64,000 nt of DNA from Sinorhizobium terangae. GTDB lineage: Bacteria > Pseudomonadota > Alphaproteobacteria > Rhizobiales > Rhizobiaceae. A model generated the notes under the pieces. That model did no database searches and was not told the origin of the DNA. It worked only from the letters and a program-made list of their open reading frames with translations. A program made the position numbers and the translations under genes. This document shows positions 18,048-27,218 of this stretch, piece by piece (position 1 is the stretch's first letter; each line of letters starts with the position of its first letter). Location: NCBI RefSeq assembly GCF_029714365.1, contig NZ_CP121659.1, forward strand, positions 3,906,376 through 3,970,375, given 5' to 3'.

Positions 18048-18209
18048 TTACTCGCCGGAAAACTCGATAGACGCCGTCGTGCAGGGATCGACGCCATAGG
18101 CGGGCGCGCATCCCTTGCTGCTGCTTGCCACGGTGCCCGGAGCCATGAATGAGCCAGCCAGAATGATCAGTGCCGCAGACGCAAAAAAGATTGCGATCGA
18201 CTTGCCCAT
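18048..18209 (-). CDS. Small secreted or membrane-anchored protein of unknown function (53 residues)
   Basis: A short frame with ATG at 18207-18209 and TAA at 18048-18050 encodes MGKSIAIFFASAALIILAGS followed by a mature part of about 30 residues with two cysteines (KGCAPAYGVDPC) and an acidic end. The hydrophobic N-terminus looks like a signal peptide or single membrane helix. AAGG lies upstream of the start, somewhat distant. No family recognised. It lies between the uppP hairpin and the terminator of the NDUFA9-like gene and has its own 240-bp upstream gap. Confidence 0.6.
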   Translation of the reverse strand: MGKSIAIFFASAALIILAGSFMAPGTVASSSKGCAPAYGVDPCTTASIEFSGE

Positions 18210-18390
18210 GGGACGTTATGCCTTTCGAGTGTGATGTTGGCACCGACTGCGCTCGCCGAGCGATGTGGTGCGAGGGGTGTTTATTCGCCGGACATGTCAT
18301 GATCAATATCAGGACATGCTGAATCTGCGGTAAACGTTGTTCGCGTCTTGCAACTGCGGCAGAACTGCAACGGTGTTGCGTCATTGCAAC

Positions 18391-18420
18391 AAACAAAAAC
18401 CGCCGGCATGCCGGCGGTCA
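18391..18420 (-). terminator. Intrinsic terminator of the NDUFA9-like gene
   Basis: On the minus strand CCGCCGGCATGCCGGCGG forms a perfect 9-bp self-complementary stem followed by TTTTTGTTT, 30 bp after the stop of the gene at 18449. Textbook rho-independent terminator. Confidence 0.92.
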
Positions 18421-18448
18421 CAGAGCGAAAATCCGGAAGAGTGAGATA

Positions 18449-19429
18449 TCAGGCCGCCCGTCCGCCGCGCTGATACTGCCCATGCGGGCGATAGCGCACC
18501 AGATAGCTCGGCAGGACCGATTCGAGCATCGTCGCTTGGATGCCGATTCCGGCGAGCGTCCGCCCCTCGGTTTCGGCCTGTGCGGAGACGATATTGTCGG
18601 ATTTGAGCAACACTACCTGGTCTGCGGTGAGCGGCGGCGTGATGAACGGCACCAGCGACACGACCCTGCCCATCAGCGAAGCGACGCCGAAGGGCAGCGA
18701 GACGAGGCGGCGCTTGCGGTCGATCGTCTTCAGCATGAGCTCGAGACATTCGCGGAACGACAGGACCTGCGGCCCCCCAAGCTCATAGATCTTGCCTTTC
18801 TCGACCTTGCCGTCGACGGCGCGGGCGACCGCTTCAGCAACATCGGTCACGTAGACCGGCTGAAACTTCGTGCGACCGCCGCCGACGAGCGGCAGGAATG
18901 GCGAGAACCGGGCCATTTCGGCGAACTTGTTGAAGAAGCCGTCCTCGGGCCCGAAAATGATCGACGGCCGCAGGATGATCGCTTCGGGTAGCGTTTCGAG
19001 GATCGCCGCCTCGGCTCGGCCCTTGGTGCGGGCATAGCTCGACTCGGACTTGGCGTCGGCCCCGATCGCCGAGATGTGGGTCAGCGTCGCCCCGGCCGCC
19101 CGAGCCGCTTCGGCAACTGCCCGCGCTCCGAAATCCTGGACCGCGTCGAACGTGTTGCGGCCGCTCTGGAACAGGATGCCGACACAGTTGATCACATGGT
19201 CGGCACCTTCGACGGCGCGGTCGATCGATTTGCGATAGCGCAGATTGGCCTGAACGAAGGAAATCTGGCCGACATTGCCGAGCGGCTGGAGATGGCCGGC
19301 GAGATCCGGCCGACGGACGGCGACACGAATGCGATAACCGCGCTTGGCGAGCGCGCGCACCACATGACGGCCGACAAATCCGGATCCGCCGAAAATCGTC
19401 ACCAGCGGCGGAAGGTTGGACAAGGTCAT
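18449..19429 (-). CDS. Complex I NDUFA9-subunit-like NAD(P)-binding protein
   Basis: 326-residue atypical SDR related to the NDUFA9 accessory subunit of mitochondrial complex I. N-terminal dinucleotide motif VTIFGGSGFVGRHVVRAL, then VINCVGILFQ, ISAIGADAKSESSYARTKGRAE and RPSIIFGPEDGFFNKFAEM, all typical of this family. A late hydrophobic stretch (PFGVASLMGRVVSLVPFI) may sit at the membrane. Start ATG 19427-19429. Function in bacteria is not settled; association with respiratory complex I is inferred from the family name. Confidence 0.9.
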   Translation of the reverse strand: MTLSNLPPLVTIFGGSGFVGRHVVRALAKRGYRIRVAVRRPDLAGHLQPLGNVGQISFVQANLRYRKSIDRAVEGADHVINCVGILFQSGRNTFDAVQDFGARAVAEAARAAGATLTHISAIGADAKSESSYARTKGRAEAAILETLPEAIILRPSIIFGPEDGFFNKFAEMARFSPFLPLVGGGRTKFQPVYVTDVAEAVARAVDGKVEKGKIYELGGPQVLSFRECLELMLKTIDRKRRLVSLPFGVASLMGRVVSLVPFITPPLTADQVVLLKSDNIVSAQAETEGRTLAGIGIQATMLESVLPSYLVRYRPHGQYQRGGRAA

Positions 19430-19548
19430 GGGAAACGCACTCCTGATATCATTGGGAAGAATTGCTTGCTACATAGCCCAAGCGGCGGGCGAGGTGAAGG
19501 CCAATCCACAGGGCCGCACCAGCACTTTCGTGACGCCTTCTGCGGGCT

Positions 19549-19836
19549 TCAGACGCCTTCCACCACCACCATCTCGGCGTCGGCCACTTCCTGGCGGATT
19601 GCCGCGGCAATCTGGTATTCTGGCGAGTTGTAACAGTCGACTGCGGCCTGAAGGGAAGGGAACTCGATGACGACGTTGCGGGAGCGAACCGCGCCTTCCA
19701 GGCGATGGAAATTGCCACCGCGGGCAAGGAATTTGGCGCCGTATTTCTCGAAGGCCGGCTTTGCCGCCGCTACATAGTCCTTGTAACGCTCCGGGTCCCG
19801 TATATCGACCCGAGCGATCCAATATCCCTTGGCCAT
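19549..19836 (-). CDS. DUF1330 domain protein
   Basis: 95-residue protein made almost entirely of one DUF1330 domain, a ferredoxin-like dimeric alpha-beta barrel fold. Seen: GYWIARVDIRDPERYKDYVA at the start, GGNFHRLEGA, and VVIEFPSLQAAVDCYNSPEY, the conserved core. ATG start with GAGGAGCTTATC upstream. Stands alone between the NDUFA9-like gene and pyrF. Cytosolic, function unknown. Confidence 0.92.
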   Translation of the reverse strand: MAKGYWIARVDIRDPERYKDYVAAAKPAFEKYGAKFLARGGNFHRLEGAVRSRNVVIEFPSLQAAVDCYNSPEYQIAAAIRQEVADAEMVVVEGV

Positions 19837-19975
19837 GATAAGCTCCTCGTCTTTCGGTAGAAATACACAGACGGGATCGTTACTTCCGGCAATTCGCGGT
19901 CAACGTCAAGCGCAGCTTCTCGTCGATGGAGGGAAGCTTGCAGAATAGCCGGCGAAGCTTGCCTTCGCGGACGGG

Positions 19976-20680
19976 TCAAGCCGAGAGCGCGCTCTCCATC
20001 TCGGTCAGTATCGCGCGGGCGGCCGTCAATGGCTCCGCAGCCTGGACGATCGGCCGCGCGACGACGAGATGGCTCGATCCAGCGCGAAGCGCTTCGGCGG
20101 GCGTCATCACGCGCTTCTGGTCACCCTTGTCGGCACCGGCCGGCCGGATCCCGGGCGTGACGAGCGCCATGTCCGCTCCGATGATCTTGCGCACCGCCGC
20201 GGCCTCCTCGGCGGAGCAGACAATGCCGCCCATTCCCGCGGCGCGCGCCTGTTCGGCGCGGCGCAACACCAGCGTGTGCGGATCGTATTCGTAACCGGCA
20301 TCGATGACGTCCTGCTCGTCCATGGAGGTCAGCACCGTAACGCCGAGCAGGCAGAGGCCGGATCCGCGCGCCGCCTCGACGGCCGCCCTCATCGCCTTGG
20401 GATAGGCATGCAGCGTCAGCATCGACACGCCCATCTTCACAATGTTCTCGACGCCCTTCGCCACCGTGTTGTCGATGTCGAGCAGCTTCATGTCGAGGAA
20501 GACCTTCCTGCCGCTCGCGACAAGATCGCGGGCGAATTCGAGCCCGCCGGCGAAGGCAAGCTGGTAGCCGATCTTGTAGAAAGCGATGCTGTCTCCAAGC
20601 GTCGAGACGATCTTTTCCGCCTCGGCAACCGTCGGAATATCAAGGCCGACGATCAGCCGGTCGCGCGCGCTCATGGTCAT
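19976..20680 (-). CDS. pyrF: Orotidine 5'-phosphate decarboxylase
   Basis: Decarboxylates OMP to UMP, the last step of de novo pyrimidine synthesis; cytosolic TIM-barrel homodimer. 234 residues. The catalytic Asp-Lys-Asp-Asp array is visible in [12 protein letters not shown], with LIVGLDIP at the N-terminus and [17 protein letters not shown] as the phosphate-binding region. Start ATG 20678-20680 (MTMSARD), with ATG 20674 as a close alternative. Seven bases after the histidine-phosphatase stop, so the pmtA-phosphatase-pyrF genes are likely one operon. Confidence 0.96.
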   Translation of the reverse strand: MTMSARDRLIVGLDIPTVAEAEKIVSTLGDSIAFYKIGYQLAFAGGLEFARDLVASGRKVFLDMKLLDIDNTVAKGVENIVKMGVSMLTLHAYPKAMRAAVEAARGSGLCLLGVTVLTSMDEQDVIDAGYEYDPHTLVLRRAEQARAAGMGGIVCSAEEAAAVRKIIGADMALVTPGIRPAGADKGDQKRVMTPAEALRAGSSHLVVARPIVQAAEPLTAARAILTEMESALSA

Positions 20681-20687
20681 GTCGAGA

Positions 20688-21278
20688 TCACCCCCAGAAT
20701 TCCATCGGCGTCCAGTCGCACGTGACAGCGCGATCCGCAAGGCGAAAAGCAAAGAGGTTGCCGCCGCCGGCCGGCTGGTCCGCGTCGCGCGCGATCGCGG
20801 TGCCGGTCATGCGGCATTTGAGCAGCGTGCCGACGCCGCCATGGCCGACGAAGGCGATCGGAATCGCTGGGTCGTGGCGATCGAGAATGTAGGAAACCGC
20901 GTTCCAGATGCGCGTCTGCGCGTCGATCGCCCGCTCCCATCCTTTGAAGCTTTCGTTCGGGTGGGCGAAAAACCAGTCGGCCGCCTCCTCGAATGCCTGT
21001 GGCGGCAGGAAGCCTGTCGCCGAACGATCGTTCTCGCCCATCTCTTCGTCGGTCTCGACCGGGATTCCTGCCGCGCGCGCCAGTATGGCTGCGGTCTCCA
21101 CGGCTTTCGTCTCGTGGCTGGATATGATGCGGCCGAGGGACCGGACCCATGGGGTCGAGGCCGCTGCGCGGGCGCGATCCCTGCCGAGCTCGGACAATCC
21201 CCATTTCGGCACGGCGATTGCCGGGTCGATCTTGACCTGCGGATGGGTCAGATAGACGCCGAACACGCGGCGCCTCAA
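20688..21278 (-). CDS. Histidine phosphatase superfamily protein lacking the RHG motif
   Basis: 196-residue protein with the fold of the phosphoglycerate mutase-like superfamily. The second catalytic region is intact ([15 protein letters not shown]) and the middle [15 protein letters not shown] is family-like, but the usual N-terminal RHG is replaced by THPQV ([10 protein letters not shown]). Start TTG 21276-21278 overlaps the pmtA stop; GTG 21266 is an alternative. Without the Arg and Gly of RHG, activity is uncertain. The gene sits between pmtA and pyrF, all on one strand and tightly packed. Confidence 0.8.
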   Translation of the reverse strand: MRRRVFGVYLTHPQVKIDPAIAVPKWGLSELGRDRARAAASTPWVRSLGRIISSHETKAVETAAILARAAGIPVETDEEMGENDRSATGFLPPQAFEEAADWFFAHPNESFKGWERAIDAQTRIWNAVSYILDRHDPAIPIAFVGHGGVGTLLKCRMTGTAIARDADQPAGGGNLFAFRLADRAVTCDWTPMEFWG

Positions 21279-21877
21279 TGCGCCTTGCGATAGACCCAGA
21301 GCTGAGCGGGCGGAATGTTGCGCACGACGAAGTCGAGATGCTGGATGCTGTAGCGATCGGGCATGGCGACTACCGGTGACAGCGCCCCATAGGAAATCTG
21401 GACGACGGGCCGTCCGACCGGGATGCGCGAAAGCAGGTCTTCGATAAGTTCGACGCGGCGGTGCATCGGAAAGTTCAACAGCGGCACCGCGGATACGACG
21501 CTGTCGAACTGGTGGCCCTTCAAGGATCCCAGCGTGTGTTCGAGATCGAACGCGTCGCCGTTGATGAACTGCACGCCGGCGAAACGGGCCTTCAGCTGGT
21601 TGAAGAAATCGGTCGAATATTCAACCGAGACCAGTTTGTCCGGCGCGATGCCGCGCTCCAGGATCGCCTTGGTGATCACCCCGGTCCCGGGGCCAAGCTC
21701 GAGCACCGGCAGGCCTGAGTGGGGATTGACCACGCTCGCCATCCGTCGCGCCGTGATCGAGGAGGTTGGAAGGATCGCTCCGACGGCACGGGTGTTGTTC
21801 ATCCAGCCTTTGAAGAAGCGGATTTCCTCATCGAACTTCCGGCCGAACTTTTCCTTCACCTTCAGGTGCAATCTCAT
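21275..21877 (-). CDS. pmtA: Phosphatidylethanolamine N-methyltransferase, rhizobial type
   Basis: Membrane-associated SAM-dependent enzyme that methylates phosphatidylethanolamine stepwise to phosphatidylcholine, needed for normal symbiosis in rhizobia. 200 residues, the usual length of the Sinorhizobium-type PmtA. SAM motif LELGPGTGVITKAIL; the N-terminal WMNNTRAVGAILPTSS segment is characteristic of this type. Start ATG 21875-21877 (MRLHLKVKEKFG). The stop overlaps the TTG start of the next gene. Confidence 0.93.
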   Translation of the reverse strand: MRLHLKVKEKFGRKFDEEIRFFKGWMNNTRAVGAILPTSSITARRMASVVNPHSGLPVLELGPGTGVITKAILERGIAPDKLVSVEYSTDFFNQLKARFAGVQFINGDAFDLEHTLGSLKGHQFDSVVSAVPLLNFPMHRRVELIEDLLSRIPVGRPVVQISYGALSPVVAMPDRYSIQHLDFVVRNIPPAQLWVYRKAH

Positions 21878-22050
21878 CGAATCCCCTCGAAAAATCATTC
21901 TCATTCAGTCGCACGCGGCCGACGCAGCGTTCTGATTCGGCGAGGTCGCGCAAGCGCATGGAGCATAATGTGCTCCCATCTGCGGCAAAAACAAGTCTGT
22001 CCGCGTCTAAAAGCGACAGCTTATCAACAACGCGCGACCACGGATTTCAC

Positions 22051-22078
22051 AAAAAACCCGCCGTCCAGTGCCGGCGGG
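22051..22078 (-). terminator. Intrinsic terminator of dnaN
   Basis: Minus strand CCCGCCG-GCACTGGA-CGGCGGG followed by TTTTTT, about 30 bp after the dnaN stop. Confidence 0.9.
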
Positions 22079-22109
22079 TCAGCTTTCATGGCGCGGTCGA
22101 AGGAAACCC

Positions 22110-23228
22110 TCAGACGCGCATCGGCATGAGGACGTAAAGCGCGTCCTCGGCAGCGAGATCGCGCACCAGCGTCGGCGAGCCGGGATCGGCGAGCATGAAG
22201 ACTGCATCGTTGCCTGTCAGCTGCGCTGTGATGTCGAGCAGGTATTTGGCGTTGAAGCCAATTTCCAGTGGATCGCTTTCATAGCCGACCGGCAGTTCTT
22301 CCGTAGCACTGCCTGAATCGGGATTGTTGACCGTCAGCGTCATCTGTCCGTCCGTAAGCGCAAGCTTCACCGCGCGGCCGCGCTCGGAGGAAATGGTCGA
22401 GACGCGATCGACGGCCTGGGCAAATGACTGGCAATCGACGCGCAATTCCTTCTCGTTGTTGGCCGGAATCACCCGCTGGTAGTCGGGGAAAGTGCCGTCG
22501 ATCAGCTTCGAGGTCATGATGATCGAACCGATCGTCAAGCGGATCTTGGCGTCCGAGACTTCGACCGTCACGACGATGTCGGGATTGTCGAGCAGCTTCT
22601 GCAACTCGCTGACAGTCTTGCGCGGAATGATGATGCCTGGCATGCCCTCGGAACCTGCCGGAGCCTCGACATCGGCGCGGGCAAGGCGATGGCCGTCGGT
22701 CGCAACCGCGCGCAGCTTCAGCTGTCCCTTGTTCTCGACCGTGTGCATGAAAATGCCGTTGAGGTAATACCGGGTCTCCTCCGTCGAGATCGCGAACTGC
22801 GTCCGGTCTATCAGCATCTTGAGATCCGTCGCCTTCAATCGGAAGGAATGCGAGAAGCTTCCGGCCGTCAGATCCGGAAAATCCGACTGCGGCAGGCACT
22901 GCAGCGAAAACTTCGAACGGCCGGAGGCCACCGTCATCGCCGTGCCTTCGGCATTGGTCGCAAGCAGCACTTCCGCTCCGTCGGGGAGCTTGCGAACGAT
23001 GTCGTAGAGGAGGTGTGCCGGAACCGTGGTGGCGCCCGCCTGTTCCACTTGCGCCGGCGTCGCCTCGGTGATCTCGAGATCGAGGTCGGTTGCCTTCATT
23101 TCGAGGCTCGCTCCGTCGGAGCGCAGCAGCACGTTCGAGAGGATCGGGATCGTGTTTCGCCGTTCGACCACGCGGTGAACATGGTTCAGCGATTTCAGGA
23201 GATTGGACCGCTCGAGAGTAATGCGCAT
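22110..23228 (-). CDS. dnaN: DNA polymerase III beta sliding clamp
   Basis: Ring-shaped dimer that holds the replicative polymerase on DNA; 372 residues, normal for rhizobia. Three clamp domains: N-terminal MRITLERSNLLKSLNHVHRV, middle with FPDLTAGSFSHSF, and C-terminal with the hydrophobic-pocket end VLMPMRV. GTFPDYQRVIP is a conserved clamp segment. It is not next to dnaA, whose start is some 40 kb away in this window; that separation is common in this group. Terminated by a clear hairpin. Confidence 0.98.
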   Translation of the reverse strand: MRITLERSNLLKSLNHVHRVVERRNTIPILSNVLLRSDGASLEMKATDLDLEITEATPAQVEQAGATTVPAHLLYDIVRKLPDGAEVLLATNAEGTAMTVASGRSKFSLQCLPQSDFPDLTAGSFSHSFRLKATDLKMLIDRTQFAISTEETRYYLNGIFMHTVENKGQLKLRAVATDGHRLARADVEAPAGSEGMPGIIIPRKTVSELQKLLDNPDIVVTVEVSDAKIRLTIGSIIMTSKLIDGTFPDYQRVIPANNEKELRVDCQSFAQAVDRVSTISSERGRAVKLALTDGQMTLTVNNPDSGSATEELPVGYESDPLEIGFNAKYLLDITAQLTGNDAVFMLADPGSPTLVRDLAAEDALYVLMPMRV

Positions 23229-23499
23229 GGGATGCTACCGCTTTCAACCATTGCCCGGCGGGCGGAACCCGCCGCGGCGTCAACTGCGAGTGTCCCGGCC
23301 GATCAGCCGGAAGGATGTGGACGGGCAAAATGGCAGAAAGAGAGCCGCAAAAGCAAGGGGTTTCGCCGGGAGTTTCCCCAATTGCACAAGCGTGCGGCCG
23401 CGGCCCGTCCTTGCCTCACGCCATCAGCTCGCCCATAAAGGGCGAAGCCGGGGCGACGGGCATGGTCGGCGGGAAGATAAGCAATTGGAAAAACACGAA

Positions 23500-24414
23500 A
23501 TGGCCGAAGCGGCGGACAGGGAGAGACAGCGCGGCTACCGGCTGCACAATATGAGCATACCGGCCCGCCCGCTGGAGCCGGCGCTTTATCTCGTCGCGAC
23601 GCCGATCGGCAATCTCGCCGACATTACGCTTAGAGCCCTGGAGACGCTTGCCGGTGCCGACGTCCTCGCCTGCGAGGACACGCGCGTCACCCGCGTGCTG
23701 CTTGATCGCTACGGCATCGTCAATCGCCCCTTCGCCTATCACGAGCACAATGCCGACGAGGCCGGCCCGCGGCTGCTTTCGGCGCTCGGCGAGGGCAAAT
23801 CGGTGGCGCTCGTCTCCGACGCCGGGACGCCGCTCGTATCCGATCCCGGCTATCGGCTGGCGCAGCTGGCGATCGAGGCCGGCCACCGGGTCGTGCCGAT
23901 CCCGGGGGCGTCGGCTCCTCTTGCCGCCCTTGTCGGCTCTGGTCTTCCGAGCGACGCTTTCCTTTTTGCCGGCTTCCTGCCGGTAAAGGACAAGGCGCGG
24001 CGCGATCGCCTCGGCGAGCTTGCCGCGGTGCCGTCGACGCTGCTGTTCTTCGAGTCGCCGCACCGGATCGCGGCAACACTTGCCGCCGCCGCCGATGTAC
24101 TGGGCACTGAGAGGAAAGCGGCCGTCTGCCGCGAACTGACCAAGGCCTTCGAGGAATTCCGGCGCGGCACACTCGGCGAGCTCCGCGCCTTCTACGCGGA
24201 CGGCGCGAACGTAAGGGGCGAGATCGTCCTCGTCGTCGGTCCGCCGGAGGCGAAACCGGTTCCAAAGGAAGCGGATGTGGACGCTCTCTTGAGCGCGCTT
24301 GCGCAAGAGATGCCGATGGGCAAGGCGGCAACGGAAGCCGCCCGCCGGACCGGACTGCCGCGCAAGGAACTCTACGACCGGCTTCTCGCCCGCAAGGAAC
24401 GCGATGAAGGTTGA
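23500..24414 (+). CDS. rsmI: 16S rRNA (cytidine1402-2'-O)-methyltransferase
   Basis: SAM-dependent tetrapyrrole-methylase-fold enzyme that 2'-O-methylates C1402 of 16S rRNA. Conserved segments [45 protein letters not shown] and FFESPHRI are all present. 304 residues from ATG 23500 (GGAA upstream); an in-frame ATG at 23551 just before the core would give 287 residues, near the E. coli length, but has no ribosome site. Overlaps yraN by 11 bases, forming a two-gene unit divergent from dnaN. Confidence 0.95.
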   Translation: MAEAADRERQRGYRLHNMSIPARPLEPALYLVATPIGNLADITLRALETLAGADVLACEDTRVTRVLLDRYGIVNRPFAYHEHNADEAGPRLLSALGEGKSVALVSDAGTPLVSDPGYRLAQLAIEAGHRVVPIPGASAPLAALVGSGLPSDAFLFAGFLPVKDKARRDRLGELAAVPSTLLFFESPHRIAATLAAAADVLGTERKAAVCRELTKAFEEFRRGTLGELRAFYADGANVRGEIVLVVGPPEAKPVPKEADVDALLSALAQEMPMGKAATEAARRTGLPRKELYDRLLARKERDEG

Positions 24415-24772
24415 GCCGCCGGACAATCGCAAGCTGAACGCCCTGAAGCGCGGTCACGTCGCCGAATACCGCGCGGCGCTCTGCCTGATGCTCAAGGGCT
24501 ATCGCATCGTGGCGATGCGTTACCGCACCAGGCTCGGCGAGATCGACATCATCGCCCGCCGCGGCGATCTCGTCGCCTGCGTCGAAGTGAAGGCTCGCCG
24601 CGGCTTCGACGAGGCGGTCTTCGCCGTCTCCGTCACGGCGCAGCGGCGGATCAGGGCTGCAAGCGATATCTGGCTGTCGCGCCAGGCGGATTTCCACCGT
24701 CTCTCTGTCCGCTACGATATCGTCGCGGTCACTCCCTGGCGCTGGCCGCGGCATTTGCCGGATGCCTTCTGA
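24404..24772 (+). CDS. YraN family (UPF0102) endonuclease-like protein
   Basis: 122-residue protein of the UPF0102 family with a restriction-endonuclease-like fold. The pattern [25 protein letters not shown] contains the Asp and Glu-x-Lys residues expected for a nuclease site. Start ATG 24404 with AAGGAACGCG upstream, overlapping the end of rsmI. The pair rsmI-yraN is a common arrangement. Biological role not known; possibly linked to DNA processing. Confidence 0.92.
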   Translation: MKVEPPDNRKLNALKRGHVAEYRAALCLMLKGYRIVAMRYRTRLGEIDIIARRGDLVACVEVKARRGFDEAVFAVSVTAQRRIRAASDIWLSRQADFHRLSVRYDIVAVTPWRWPRHLPDAF

Positions 24773-24774
24773 AT

Positions 24775-24814
24775 TTGTAATCGTCACGACATAAAAGCGT
24801 TACGGGCCTGTCAT
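24775..24814 (+). promoter_or_regulatory. Possible Pho-box-like array upstream of ugpB
   Basis: A perfect CTGTCAT (24808-24814) is preceded at exact 11-bp multiples by TTGTAAT (24775-24781) and ACGACAT (24786-24792), resembling the 11-bp phased repeats of PhoB sites. The match is partial (the phased unit at 24797 is poor). Phosphate control of ugp genes is known in other bacteria; here it is inferred. Confidence 0.3.
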
Positions 24815-24866
24815 GGAAGGTCACTAGTCCACTGCCATCCGCAAACGGTGGAGAGGACAGGGGACC

Positions 24867-26165
24867 ATGTTCAAGAGAATTTCGCTTGCAGCCGTTACTT
24901 TTGCATTTTCCGCAACGACATCGCTCGCCGCGACCAACATTACCTGGTGGCACGGCATGGCCGGCCGCAACGGCGAGGTCATCAACGAAGTCGCGCAGAA
25001 ATTCAACGAATCCCAGAGCGCCTGCGCCCTGACGCCGGTCAGCAAGGGCACCTATGAGGAAGCGCTCGCTTCCGGTATCGCCGCTTTCCGTTCGGGCGAG
25101 CAGCCGAACATACTGCAGGTCTTCGACGCAGGTGCCGCGACCATCATCAATGCCAAGGGCGCCGTCATCCCGGCCGAGGACCTGATAACCAAGGCCGGCT
25201 ACAGCTTCGATCGCAACGCCTTCATCGACGGCGTGCGCTACTTCTACGCCGACAGCGAGGGCAAGTTCGTCGGCATGCCGTTCAACTCTTCGGCGCCGAT
25301 CATGTATATCAACGACGAGGCACTGAAAAAGGCCGGCGTCGAAGCTCCGAAGACCTGGGAAGATTTCGAGGCAGTCGCTCCGAAGCTGAAGGAAGCCGGT
25401 TATATCCCGCTCGTCCAGTCGCAGCTTACCTGGCAGTTCACCGAAAACTTCTTCTCGCGCAACAACATCCAGTTCGCGACCAACAACAACGGCTACGACA
25501 GCGTCGCCGACACCGAGCTCAAGGTCACCGACCCGAACCTGCAGATGATGTTCGAGAAGCTCAAGGCCTGGAAGGACGAGGGTTACTTCGCCTTCTACGG
25601 CGCCGGCTGGAACGACAACCAGAAGGTTTTCGAGGAAGGCAAGGCTGCCCTCTGGATCGGCTCGTCCGGTTCCTTCGGCGGCTTGACGAAGACGGCGCAG
25701 ATGCCGTTCTCGGCGACCTTCCTGCCCTATTGGGGTTCGATCGAAGGCGCCGGCACCAACTCTTTCATCGGCGGTGCCGCGCTCTTTGCTATGTCCGGCA
25801 AATCGGACGAGGAAAACAAGTGCGTCGCCGACTTCTTCCAGTTTCTGACATCGCCGGAAATCCAGTATTTCTATCATAAGTCCACCGGTTACGTGGCGAT
25901 CACCAAGGCGGCCTACGAGCTTGCCCAAAAGGATGGCTACTACAAGGAAAAGCCTGTTGCCGAAGTCGGCATCAAGCAGCTTCTCCTGCCGGCCGGTGAA
26001 TGGTCGAAGGGTTATCGTCTCGGCTTTTACCCGCAGATCCGCGAGATCATGGAGCGCGAATACGGCCGCATCTTCTCCGGCGAAACGACCGTCAAGGATG
26101 CCTTCGAGACGATCGAGAAAGAGGGCAACGAGCTGCTCGCCCGCTTCGCCAAGACGGCAGGCTGA
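24867..26165 (+). CDS. ugpB: sn-Glycerol-3-phosphate ABC transporter, substrate-binding protein
   Basis: Periplasmic solute-binding protein of the UgpB type, 432 residues with signal peptide KRISLAAVTFAFSATTSLAA. Family features: ITWWHGMAGRNGEVINEVAQKFN at the mature N-terminus, MPFNSSAPIMYINDEAL, and SFIGGAALFAMSGKSD. ATG start with GGAGAGGACAGGGGACC upstream. First gene of ugpB-ugpA-ugpE-ugpC, all on the plus strand with short gaps. Substrate assigned by close family resemblance; glycerophosphodiesters may also bind. Confidence 0.93.
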   Translation: MFKRISLAAVTFAFSATTSLAATNITWWHGMAGRNGEVINEVAQKFNESQSACALTPVSKGTYEEALASGIAAFRSGEQPNILQVFDAGAATIINAKGAVIPAEDLITKAGYSFDRNAFIDGVRYFYADSEGKFVGMPFNSSAPIMYINDEALKKAGVEAPKTWEDFEAVAPKLKEAGYIPLVQSQLTWQFTENFFSRNNIQFATNNNGYDSVADTELKVTDPNLQMMFEKLKAWKDEGYFAFYGAGWNDNQKVFEEGKAALWIGSSGSFGGLTKTAQMPFSATFLPYWGSIEGAGTNSFIGGAALFAMSGKSDEENKCVADFFQFLTSPEIQYFYHKSTGYVAITKAAYELAQKDGYYKEKPVAEVGIKQLLLPAGEWSKGYRLGFYPQIREIMEREYGRIFSGETTVKDAFETIEKEGNELLARFAKTAG

Positions 26166-26167
26166 TC

Positions 26168-27208
26168 ATGAGCCACGCCGGCCCCTCCTCCTGGCCCTCT
26201 CCCCTTACGCGGGGAGAGGTGAGTGCAGCGGACGATGGAACGTTGCGTCTCTCCACAAAGGCGGGGAGGAGGTGGCCGGCGGGCTGGATGACGGGATCGT
26301 CCGGCGATCGGAGGGATAAGGCAGGGGCGAAGCGCGTTCAGTTTTCATCGCCTTTTCTGCCCTATCTCTTCCTCGCGCCGCAGCTCGCGATCATCTTCAT
26401 CTTCTTCTATTGGCCGTCCGCGCAGGCGATCCAGTCTTCCTTCTACCTGGAAGATCCCTTCGGTTTCGGATCCACTTTCGTCGGCATGAGCAACTATGCG
26501 GACGTGCTGAGGTCGAACGAATATCTCGGTATCGCGCGCTTCACGGCGATCTTCACGGTTCTGGTGACGTTTTTCGCGTTGTCGATCGGCCTGCTGCTCG
26601 CCGTCAAGGCGGACGGCGTCATCCGCGGCAATAGCGGCTACAAGACATTGCTGATCTGGGTCTATGCCATCGCGCCGCCTGTCGCCGGCCTGATCGGCAT
26701 GATGTTCTTCGACCAGCACATCGGTCCGATTGTCAAGCTCGCGGCCTGGTTCGGATTGGATATCAAGGTGGGGCTCGATTATTTCGACACGGCCTTCGCC
26801 ATGATCGTCGTTTCCGTATGGAAGCAGATCCCCTACAACTTCATCTTCTTCCTCTCCGGGCTGCAGGGGATCCCCGTCTCCGTGCGCGAGGCCGCAGCGC
26901 TCGACTGCCGTTCCGGCACGCGCCGCTTCTGGACGGTCGTGCTCCCCTTGCTCGCGCCGACGGCGTTCTTCCTGCTGATCATCAACGTCACCTATGCGCT
27001 GTTCGATACGTTCGGCGTCATCGACGTCATGGTGAAGGACAAGGCTGCAAACAATCCCATCACCCTTGTCTACAAGGTCTATATGGACGGCTTCCGCGGC
27101 AATGATCTCGGCGGTTCCTCCGCCCAGTCGGTGATCCTGATGGTCGTCGTCTTCGTGCTCACCATCTTCCAGTTCCGCTTCATCGAGCGGCGTGTCCATT
27201 ACAACTGA
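26168..27208 (+). CDS. ugpA: Glycerol-3-phosphate ABC transporter permease UgpA with repeat-derived N-terminus
   Basis: Inner-membrane permease, 346 residues, some 50 longer than the usual UgpA of about 293. The membrane core begins at FLPYLFLAPQLAIIFIFFYW and includes six helices and the EAA loop VREAAALDCRSGTRRFWTVVLP. The extra N-terminal stretch (about residues 5-42) is encoded by a GC-rich palindromic repeat at 26184-26272. ATG 26168 is 2 bp after the ugpB stop and is the only good start before the repeat; a start after the repeat cannot be excluded. Works with UgpE and the ATPase UgpC. Confidence 0.88.
   Translation: MSHAGPSSWPSPLTRGEVSAADDGTLRLSTKAGRRWPAGWMTGSSGDRRDKAGAKRVQFSSPFLPYLFLAPQLAIIFIFFYWPSAQAIQSSFYLEDPFGFGSTFVGMSNYADVLRSNEYLGIARFTAIFTVLVTFFALSIGLLLAVKADGVIRGNSGYKTLLIWVYAIAPPVAGLIGMMFFDQHIGPIVKLAAWFGLDIKVGLDYFDTAFAMIVVSVWKQIPYNFIFFLSGLQGIPVSVREAAALDCRSGTRRFWTVVLPLLAPTAFFLLIINVTYALFDTFGVIDVMVKDKAANNPITLVYKVYMDGFRGNDLGGSSAQSVILMVVVFVLTIFQFRFIERRVHYN
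26184..26272. repeat. Palindromic repeat inside the ugpA 5' end
   Basis: Inverted ends CCTCCTCC (26184-26191) and GGAGGAGG (26265-26272), with the inner palindrome CCTCTCCCCTTACGCGGGGAGAGG. Same family as the units at 6082 and 10103; stop-free in the ugpA frame. Confidence 0.7.
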
Positions 27209-27218
27209 GGTAACGGCC

